Source: Dankookia rubra (GTDB taxonomy: Bacteria > Pseudomonadota > Alphaproteobacteria > Acetobacterales > Acetobacteraceae). From it: a stretch of DNA of 64,000 bases. Shown one piece after another: positions 57,713-64,000 of this stretch. The stretch is from assembly GCF_004355005.1 (NCBI RefSeq), contig NZ_SMSJ01000013.1:1-64000 (forward strand). The letters are read 5' to 3'. The notes under the pieces were generated by a model. It saw only the letters and a list, made by a program, of their open reading frames with translations, ran no database searches and was not told the DNA's origin. The translations under genes were made by a program, and so were the position numbers. The stretch's first letter is position 1. Every line of letters starts with the position of its first letter.

Positions 57713-58909
57713 ATGAAGCTGCTGCAGAACCGCCCGCTGGCCCGCCCGGCGGCGCCGCCCGCACCGCCCGATCCGCCGCCGAGGCCGCTGGCCGAGCCGG
57801 CGCCCGCCGCGGCGCGTCCGCTGCCCTCGCCCCGCGTCGCCACCCGGGCGCAGCGCATCGCGCTCTTCGCCGGCCTGGCCGGGGCGGTGCTGCTCGGGCT
57901 CTGGCTCTTCTCGCCGATCCTGACACCCTTCGTGCTGGCCGGCGTCATCGCCTATTTCCTCGACCCCGTCGCCGGCCGGCTGAACCGGATCGGCGTGCCG
58001 CGGTCGCTCGCCGCGCTGCTGCTGGTGCTCGGGATGGTGGCGATGGCGCTGCTGGCGCTGCTGCTGCTCTACCCGCTGCTGATCGCCCAGGTGACGGTGC
58101 TGCTGCAGCGGCTGCCGAGCTACGTGCTCGGCGTCGGCCAGGCGATGCGGGACGCGCTGGTGGCGCTTTCGGAACGCGTGCCGGATGTCTTCGACCAGCG
58201 GCTGCAGGACCTGGCGGTGGGCCAGGCGGGGGCGATCATCTCCTGGATCGGTACTTCCCTGGCGCGGCTCATCGGCGGCGGCGTGGCGCTGTTCAACGTG
58301 TTTACCCTCGTCACCGTGACGCCGGTGGTCGCCTTCTACCTGCTGCGCGACTGGCCGCGGATGCTACTGCGGATGGATGCCTGGCTGCCGCGGCGTTCGG
58401 CCGCGACGCTGCGGCAGCTGGCAAGGGATACCGACCGGCTGCTCTCGGCCTGGCTGCGCGGGCAGCTGCTGTGCTGCGCATTGCTCGCGGTCTACTATGC
58501 CGCGGCGCTGTCGGCGATCGGGCTCGAGCTCGGGCTCACCGTCGGGCTGATGTCGGGCATCCTCTCCTTCATCCCGTATATCGGCTCGATCACCGGGATG
58601 ATCACCGCGCTCGGCCTCGCACTGGCGCAGTTCGGCACCTGGAACGGGCTGTTGGTGGTGCTGGCGGTCTTCGTCACGGGACAGGTGGTCGAGGGCTACA
58701 TCATCTACCCCCGCCTGCTCGGCGACAGGGTCGAGCTGCATGCGGTCTGGGTGATCTTCGCGCTCTTCGCCGGCGGCGTCGCCTTCGGCTTCCTCGGCGT
58801 GCTGCTGGCGGTGCCGATCGCCGCGGTCGCCGGCGTCATCGCCCGCTACTGGCTGCGGCGCTACCTCGAAAGCCCGCTCTACCTCGACCCGCCGCGCACG
58901 GGGCTCTGA
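57713..58909 (+). CDS. AI-2E family transporter (PerM-like)
   Basis: 398-residue inner-membrane protein from ATG 57713. A Pro-rich cytoplasmic N-terminus of about 45 residues precedes eight or so helices: IALFAGLAGAVLLGLWLFSP, then FVLAGVIAYFLDPVAGRLNR, and the family blocks TPVVAFYLLRDWPRMLLRMD and ILSFIPYIGSITGMITALGL. YdgG/TqsA members move autoinducer-2, but most family members are uncharacterised permeases and there is no sign of AI-2 synthesis here. The stop overlaps the hda start (TGATG). Confidence 0.88.
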   Translation: MKLLQNRPLARPAAPPAPPDPPPRPLAEPAPAAARPLPSPRVATRAQRIALFAGLAGAVLLGLWLFSPILTPFVLAGVIAYFLDPVAGRLNRIGVPRSLAALLLVLGMVAMALLALLLLYPLLIAQVTVLLQRLPSYVLGVGQAMRDALVALSERVPDVFDQRLQDLAVGQAGAIISWIGTSLARLIGGGVALFNVFTLVTVTPVVAFYLLRDWPRMLLRMDAWLPRRSAATLRQLARDTDRLLSAWLRGQLLCCALLAVYYAAALSAIGLELGLTVGLMSGILSFIPYIGSITGMITALGLALAQFGTWNGLLVVLAVFVTGQVVEGYIIYPRLLGDRVELHAVWVIFALFAGGVAFGFLGVLLAVPIAAVAGVIARYWLRRYLESPLYLDPPRTGL

Positions 58910-59658
58910 TGCTCGGCGCCGCTTCCTCACGGCAGCTTGCCCTGCCGCTGCCGATCGCCGCGCGTTTCGAGCTCGGCGACCTGCTGGAGGATGCGAGCAA
59001 TGCCGCCGCCCTGGCTTGGCTGCGCCGGCCCGATACCTGGCCGGGCGGCAGGCTCGCGCTGTTCGGCCCGGCGGCGACCGGCAAGACCCACATGCTGCGC
59101 GGCCTGGCCGCCGAGCGCGGCTGGCCGGCGATCGAGGGCCTCGCGCTGCGCGGCCTGCCGGAGCCCGCGCCGGGCGCCGGCCTCGTGCTCGATGATGCCG
59201 ATTGCGCGCCGGAGGAGGAGGCGCTGCTGCACCTGCTGAACCTCTGCGCCGAACGTCGTCAGGCGGTGCTGCTGACCGGGCGGGAGGCCCCGGCGCGCTG
59301 GCCGGTGGCGCTGCCCGACCTCCGCAGCCGGCTCAGGGCGATGACCGCGGCCGGCGTCCGCCCGCCCGGGGATGCGCTGCTGGCGGCCTTGCTGCGGCGG
59401 CATTTCCTGCTGCGCCAGCTGCGGGTCGACCGGGCACTGCAGGACTGGCTGCTGGCCCGGCTGCCGCGCGAGGCGGCGGCGATGGCCGAGGCCGCGGCCC
59501 GGCTGGACCGCGCCGCGCTGGCCGCCGGCGGCCGGGTGACCCGGGCGCTCGCCCGCGCCGCCCTGGCCGAACTGCCGGGCTTCGGCCAGGGCGCGGAGGA
59601 TGACGATTCGATGGCGGACCGGGAAGCCGGTTGGCCGGAGACCCCCACCCTGCTCTAG
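58909..59658 (+). CDS. hdaA: DnaA-related replication regulator (Hda/HdaA)
   Basis: 249 residues from ATG 58909, overlapping the previous stop by one base. An N-terminal clamp-binding motif QLALPL is at residues 9-14. The AAA+ core has [20 protein letters not shown] and the Walker B-like [20 protein letters not shown], then [16 protein letters not shown]. It lacks the DnaA DNA-binding domain. HdaA with the sliding clamp stimulates hydrolysis of DnaA-bound ATP to prevent re-initiation of replication; seen well in Caulobacter. Its place before ppk1 is common in this order. Confidence 0.88.
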   Translation: MLGAASSRQLALPLPIAARFELGDLLEDASNAAALAWLRRPDTWPGGRLALFGPAATGKTHMLRGLAAERGWPAIEGLALRGLPEPAPGAGLVLDDADCAPEEEALLHLLNLCAERRQAVLLTGREAPARWPVALPDLRSRLRAMTAAGVRPPGDALLAALLRRHFLLRQLRVDRALQDWLLARLPREAAAMAEAAARLDRAALAAGGRVTRALARAALAELPGFGQGAEDDDSMADREAGWPETPTLL

Positions 59659-59689
59659 GCTGGCGGCCATCATGCAGGAGGCCTCCGCC

Positions 59690-61888
59690 ATGTCGCTCGT
59701 CGAGACGAAGCCGCCCGTCGAGGTGGCGGCCGAGGCCGCCCCGGGGACCGCCATCGCGCTCGACCAGCCCGCGCGCTTCATCAACCGCGAGCTCTCCTGG
59801 CTCGACTTCAACACGCGGGTGCTCGAGGAGGCGGCGAACCCGCACCACCCGCTGCTGGAGCGGCTGCGCTTCATCGCCATCTCCGCCTCCAACCTCGACG
59901 AATTCTATTCGGTGCGCGTCGCCGGGCTGATCGGCCAGGAACGCGCCGGCATCGCCACGCTTTCGCCGGATGGCCGCACGCCCTCGCAGCAGCTGGCCGA
60001 CATCCTGGCCCGCGCGCAGTCGCTGATCGAGGGGCAGCAGCACGAATGGCGGGTGCTGCGCCGGCTGCTTGCGGATGCCGGGATCGCCCTGGCGCAGGCG
60101 GAGGAGCTGAGCGATGCCGAGCGCGACTGGCTCGGCGCCTGGTTCATGGACCGGGTCTTCCCCGTCCTGACCCCCCTGGCCGTCGACCCGGCGCATCCCT
60201 TTCCCTTCATCCAGAACCTCGCGCTCTGCATGGTGCTGAAGCTGGTGCGGGAGGAGGATGGCGGCACCATGCGGGCGCTGCTGCCGCTGCCCCCGCAGAT
60301 CGACCGCTTCATCCGCCTGCCGGCGGCCGAGGCCGGCGCGCCGATCCGCTTCGTGCTGCTGGAGGACGCGATCAACCTCTCGCTCGGCCGGCTTTTCCCG
60401 GGCTTCATCCCGGCCGAGCACGGGCTGTTCCGGCTGATCCGCGACACCGACGTGGAGTTCGAGGAAGAGGCCGAGGACCTGGTGCGGTCCTACGAGACCG
60501 CGCTGAAGCGCCGCCGCCGCGGCCGGCCGATCCACCTGACCGTCACCGCCGCGACGCCCGCCGACATGGTCGACTTCGTGGTCGAGGAGATGGACGCCTC
60601 GCCCGACAGCGTCGTGGTGGTGGACGGGCTGCTCGGCATCGCCGACCTGAAGCAGCTGATCGTCGACGACCGGCCGGACCTGCTCTTCACGCCCTATACG
60701 CCGCGCTTCCCGGAACGCATCCTCGACTTCGGCGGCGACTGCTTCGCCGCGATCCGGGCCAAGGACATCGTCGTCCACCACCCCTACGAATCATTCGACG
60801 TGGTGGTGCAGTTCCTGCGGCAGGCGGCGCGCGACCCCAGCGTCGTCGCCATCAAGCAGACGCTCTACCGCACCAGCCGCGACAGCCCGATCGCCCGCGC
60901 GCTGATCGAGGCGGCCGAGGCGGGGAAAAGCGTAACCGCAATGGTCGAGCTCAAGGCGCGCTTCGACGAGGAGCGCAACATCGCCCTGGCGCGCGAGCTG
61001 GAGGCCGCCGGCGTGCAGGTGGTCTTCGGCTTCGTCGAGCTGAAGACGCATGCCAAGGTCTCGCTGGTGGTGCGGCGCGAGGGGCAGGTGCTGCGCAGCT
61101 ACGCGCATTTCGGCACCGGCAACTACCATCCCATCACCGCGCGCATCTACACCGACCTGTCCTTCTTCACCGCCGACCCGGCGCTGACCCGCGATGCCTC
61201 CAAGCTGTTCAACTACATGACCGGCTATGCCCGGCCGGAGGCGATGGACCTGCTCGCCTTCTCCCCGCTGACCACCCGGCCGACCCTGCTCGGGCTGATC
61301 GAGCAGGAGATCCGCTTCGCCCGGGACGGCAAGCCGGCGGCGATCTGGATCAAGATGAACAGCCTGGTCGACACGCAACTGGTCGATGCGCTGTACCGCG
61401 CCAGCCAGGCCGGGGTGAAGATCGACTGCGTGATCCGCGGCATCTGCTGCCTGCGGCCCGGGGTGCCCGGCCTGTCCGACCATATCAGGGTCAAGTCGAT
61501 CGTCGGGCGGTTCCTGGAACACTCCCGCATCATCGCCTTCGGCAACGGCCACCGGCTCCCCTCCCGTCGAGCCCGGGTCTATATCTCCTCGGCCGACTGG
61601 ATGGCGCGCAACATGGACTGGCGGGTGGAGAGCCTGGTGCCGATCGAGAACCCGACGGTGCATGCCCAGATCCTCGACCAGATCATGGTGGTGAACCTGA
61701 AGGACTCGGCGCAAAGCTGGCAGCTGCAGCCGGGCGGGGAGTGGAAGCGGGTCGGCCGCGGCGAGGCGCCGGTCTCGGCCCATGAATATTTCATGACCAA
61801 CCCCTCGCTCTCGGGCCGGGGCAGCGCGTTGCGACGCACGACCCAGACGGCGCGACGCAGCCGGCAGGACCGCGTGACACAGGACTGA
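59690..61888 (+). CDS. ppk1: polyphosphate kinase 1
   Basis: Makes polyphosphate from ATP, reversibly. 732 residues from ATG 59690, preceded by CAGGAGG. N-domain [19 protein letters not shown]; catalytic part with [16 protein letters not shown] (His454, the phosphorylated His) and [15 protein letters not shown] (His611). The spacing of 157 residues equals that of the two E. coli active-site His. [16 protein letters not shown] and [19 protein letters not shown] are also typical. The exopolyphosphatase gene follows after five bases. Confidence 0.96.
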   Translation: MSLVETKPPVEVAAEAAPGTAIALDQPARFINRELSWLDFNTRVLEEAANPHHPLLERLRFIAISASNLDEFYSVRVAGLIGQERAGIATLSPDGRTPSQQLADILARAQSLIEGQQHEWRVLRRLLADAGIALAQAEELSDAERDWLGAWFMDRVFPVLTPLAVDPAHPFPFIQNLALCMVLKLVREEDGGTMRALLPLPPQIDRFIRLPAAEAGAPIRFVLLEDAINLSLGRLFPGFIPAEHGLFRLIRDTDVEFEEEAEDLVRSYETALKRRRRGRPIHLTVTAATPADMVDFVVEEMDASPDSVVVVDGLLGIADLKQLIVDDRPDLLFTPYTPRFPERILDFGGDCFAAIRAKDIVVHHPYESFDVVVQFLRQAARDPSVVAIKQTLYRTSRDSPIARALIEAAEAGKSVTAMVELKARFDEERNIALARELEAAGVQVVFGFVELKTHAKVSLVVRREGQVLRSYAHFGTGNYHPITARIYTDLSFFTADPALTRDASKLFNYMTGYARPEAMDLLAFSPLTTRPTLLGLIEQEIRFARDGKPAAIWIKMNSLVDTQLVDALYRASQAGVKIDCVIRGICCLRPGVPGLSDHIRVKSIVGRFLEHSRIIAFGNGHRLPSRRARVYISSADWMARNMDWRVESLVPIENPTVHAQILDQIMVVNLKDSAQSWQLQPGGEWKRVGRGEAPVSAHEYFMTNPSLSGRGSALRRTTQTARRSRQDRVTQD

Positions 61889-61893
61889 GCCGC

Positions 61894-63411
61894 TTGGACA
61901 TACCGCACCACGCCTGGCCCGATGGCGACCAGCAGGGCCCCTGCCGCAGCGGGATCGTCGATCTCGGGTCGAATTCCGTCCGCCTCGTCATCTTCGAGGG
62001 GCTGGGCCGCAACCCGCAGGCGATCTTCAACGAGAAGGCCGTGCTCGGTCTCGGCCGCGGACTGCAATCGACCGGACGGCTGAACGAGGAGGCGATCGCC
62101 CAGATCCTGCTGGTGCTGGACCGCTACCACGCCGTCGCCCGCGCCATGCGGGCCGATCCACTGGAGGTGGTGGCGACCGCGGCGGTCAGGGATGCCAGCA
62201 ACGGACCGGAATTCGTCGCCGCGCTGCAGGCGCGGATGCCCGGCGTGCCGATCCGCATCCTCGCCGGGGAGACCGAGGCGGAGCTCTCCGCCGACGGCGT
62301 GCTGCTGGGCTTCCCCGGCGCCGACGGCATCCTCGGCGACCTCGGCGGCGGCAGCCTGGAACTGGTGCGCCTCGAGGCCGGCCGGGCCTCCCGCGCCGCC
62401 TCCCTGCCGCTCGGCGTCATCCGCCTGGCGGAACGCGCCAATGGCGACGTGGTCCGGGCCCGGGCCATCGCCGAGCAGGAGCTGGGCCGGACGCCCTGGC
62501 TGGCCGAGGGAGCGGGGCGCGACCTCTACCTGGTGGGCGGCGCCTGGCGCGCCATGGCGCGGATGCACATCGCCCAGACCGGCTACCCGCTGGCGATCGT
62601 CCACCACTACGTGCTGCGGCGGGAGGAAGCGCGCGACATGGCCGGGGTCGTCATGGCGGCGTCGCGCCGCACGCTGGAACGCATGGCCGGGGCGCCGCAG
62701 AAGCGGCTGGGCGACCTGCCCTTCGCCGCCGTCGCGCTGCGCCGGCTGCTGCGGGCGACCGGGGCGGGGCGGGTGGTCTTCTCCGCCAACGGGCTGCGGG
62801 AGGGCTGGTATGCCCGCATGCTGCCGCCCGGGATCCGCGGCGAGGAGCCGTTGCTGGCGGCCTCGCAGGAGCTGGCCTGGCGCTGGGGCCGCGACCCCGG
62901 CCTTCCGCCGGCGCTGCTCGACTGGACCGACCCGGTCTTCGCCGACCAGGATTCCATCCAGCGGGCGCTGCGGGAAGCCGCCTGCTGGGTTTCCGACATC
63001 GGCAGCCACGACCATCCGGAATACCGCGCCGAGCAGGCCTTCCTGCGGGTGCTGCGGCAGCATGGCGTGGGGCTCGACCACCATGCCCGCGCCTTCCTCG
63101 CGCTGGTCGCCGCGCTCCGCTACGAGGCCGAGCCGAACGCGCCCTACCTGGCGCCGACCCGGGTGCTGCTGGACGTGCCGACGATCCGCCGGGCGGAGTC
63201 GCTGGGGGCGGCGCTGCGGCTGGCCTATACGCTCTGCGGCGGCACCCCGGCGCTGCTGGCCGGCACCACGTTGCGACGCGACGGCAGCCGGCTGGTGCTG
63301 CGGCTGGCCGCGGGCACCGGCGTCTTCGCCGGGGAGAGCGTGCTGCGGCGGGTGGAGGCACTTGGCGCAACGCTTGGACTCGAGGCGGTGGTGGAGGTCG
63401 CGCGGGGCTGA
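61894..63411 (+). CDS. ppx: exopolyphosphatase, Ppx/GppA family
   Basis: 505 residues from TTG 61894, five bases after ppk1. ASKHA-fold motifs: GIVDLGSNSVRLVIFEG near the start, VVATAAVRDASNGPEF, then GILGDLGGGSLELVRLEAG with the phosphate-binding loop, and LYLVGGAWRAMARMHI. The C-terminal half contains HD-like His residues (SDIGSHDHPEYRAEQA, GLDHHARAFLALVAALRY). It releases phosphate from polyphosphate ends or from pppGpp, opposing Ppk1. The pair sets polyphosphate levels. Confidence 0.93.
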   Translation: MDIPHHAWPDGDQQGPCRSGIVDLGSNSVRLVIFEGLGRNPQAIFNEKAVLGLGRGLQSTGRLNEEAIAQILLVLDRYHAVARAMRADPLEVVATAAVRDASNGPEFVAALQARMPGVPIRILAGETEAELSADGVLLGFPGADGILGDLGGGSLELVRLEAGRASRAASLPLGVIRLAERANGDVVRARAIAEQELGRTPWLAEGAGRDLYLVGGAWRAMARMHIAQTGYPLAIVHHYVLRREEARDMAGVVMAASRRTLERMAGAPQKRLGDLPFAAVALRRLLRATGAGRVVFSANGLREGWYARMLPPGIRGEEPLLAASQELAWRWGRDPGLPPALLDWTDPVFADQDSIQRALREAACWVSDIGSHDHPEYRAEQAFLRVLRQHGVGLDHHARAFLALVAALRYEAEPNAPYLAPTRVLLDVPTIRRAESLGAALRLAYTLCGGTPALLAGTTLRRDGSRLVLRLAAGTGVFAGESVLRRVEALGATLGLEAVVEVARG

Positions 63412-63651
63412 CGGCAAAAGGCAGGGCCGGGGCGACGCTGGCGTCCCGGGTCCCTCATCGCAATCGCTTGCGACTCCGGCCGGCATCATCGGCGCCCGAG
63501 GCGGAGAGGGTCGAGGCGCGGGACACCGGGACCCGACCCGTCCAGGCCCTTCCGGTCCCTGGCTGGCCTCCGCGGCAACCTGGCCGGGATGCCCGCTCGA
63601 CGATCCACCGCTCCGATAGCCGAGGACGTGGCAGCCGGGAGAGCGGCGGCG

Positions 63652-64000
63652 TCAGCCGCCCCGCCGGGCCAGCCAGATGCCACCGCCTATCAGCAGGATG
63701 CCGGCGGCGTGGAAGGCCCGTGGCACCTCGCCCAGCAGCAGCACCGCCAGGATCGTGCCGAAGACCGGCACGAGATGCACGGCCAGCCCCGCCGTATTCG
63801 CCCCAAGCAGCGCCACCGCCCGGTTGTAGCAGAGATAGGCCAGCACCGAGGCGAAGAGCGCGACATAGAGGATCGCCCCGGCCGCCACGGGTGTCAGCGG
63901 CACCGGCCGGCCGGACAGCGTCTCCGCCAGGTATAAGGGCAGCAGCATCGCCGCCCCTGTCAGGAAGGTGCCGGCGACGAAGCTCAGCCCATGCACCATG
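63652..64000 (-). CDS. DMT/EamA family transporter, 5' end beyond the window
   Basis: Only the C-terminal repeat (about 116 residues) is inside the window: helices LTGAAMLLPLYLAETLSG, GAILYVALFASVLAYLCYNR and the family-typical HLVPVFGTILAVLLLGEVPR followed by AAGILLIGGGIWLARRGG. It lies convergent with ppx across 240 bases in which I see no gene. A full member has about 290 residues, so more than half is missing. The cargo is unknown. Confidence 0.8.
   Translation of the reverse strand, partial: MVHGLSFVAGTFLTGAAMLLPLYLAETLSGRPVPLTPVAAGAILYVALFASVLAYLCYNRAVALLGANTAGLAVHLVPVFGTILAVLLLGEVPRAFHAAGILLIGGGIWLARRGG

Noticed and set aside
57713..58909. Autoinducer-2 signalling system based on the AI-2E family gene
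   Set aside because: The family name is broad; no luxS or receptor is present and the gene sits in a conserved housekeeping string.

Overview
This is a high-GC chromosomal window, most likely from an alphaproteobacterium of the order Rhodospirillales, close to Acetobacteraceae such as Roseomonas. The assignment is inferred from: five orphan tripartite-tricarboxylate (Bug/TctC) binding proteins; a PuuD-type urate hydroxylase; an aa3-oxidase subunit IV gene; the lptF-lptG-lptD string; the purN/purM to hda-ppk1-ppx neighbourhood; and two perfect matches to the alphaproteobacterial general-stress (EcfG) promoter. No rRNA, CRISPR array, insertion sequence, phage or integrase gene was seen. There is one tRNA, tRNA-Ala(CGC), at 21514-21589.

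1-11512: a stress protein gene (DUF2382 joined in frame to a YflT-like domain) reads leftward off the window. It is divergent from a long rightward series: a complete sugar-type ABC importer (binding protein, two permeases, ATPase) with strong hairpins between its genes, an Ldh-family dehydrogenase, an unknown protein, a Bug binding protein, and an NCS2 purine permease coupled to urate hydroxylase PuuD. 11513-30087: a RIME-like palindromic repeat, a secreted hydrolase, argG, a K+ channel with a C-terminal zinc ribbon, a second Bug protein, an MscS channel divergent from a 70-residue EcfG-controlled protein, PaiB, EamA, a yggT-DUF167-folD operon, the tRNA, a LuxR regulator, a small secreted repeat protein, a lipoprotein hydrolase, and an OmpR regulator with a very large hybrid kinase carrying five PAS domains.

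30384-43895: a cation/proton antiporter, an HdeD-like protein, split chromate transporter genes, and a leftward DUF2946 / FecA-like receptor / CitMHS group that may import metal-citrate. These are followed by an FAD-linked hydroxyacid dehydrogenase and the translationally coupled lptF-lptG-lptD genes for lipopolysaccharide export. 43896-48304: three consecutive Bug binding proteins without TctA/TctB partners, each behind RNA-hairpin-rich leader DNA, with a DUF1835 gene coupled to the third.

48345-64000: a second member of the small secreted repeat family, DUF1203, an ABC-F ATPase, ndk, an RlmL-like methyltransferase, csbD, the cytochrome oxidase subunit IV gene, and purM-purN. Divergent from purM runs a DUF2066-like protein, a CDP-alcohol phosphatidyltransferase, an AI-2E-family protein, hda, ppk1 and ppx. 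The right edge cuts an EamA transporter gene.

Most of the window is core or nutrient-uptake gene content. The most unusual points are: the family of small secreted proteins built from about 18-20-residue repeats (two copies 25 kb apart); the EcfG-linked stress genes; the triple Bug cluster with structured leaders replacing the usual genes after lptD; and three related hairpins found only between convergent genes.
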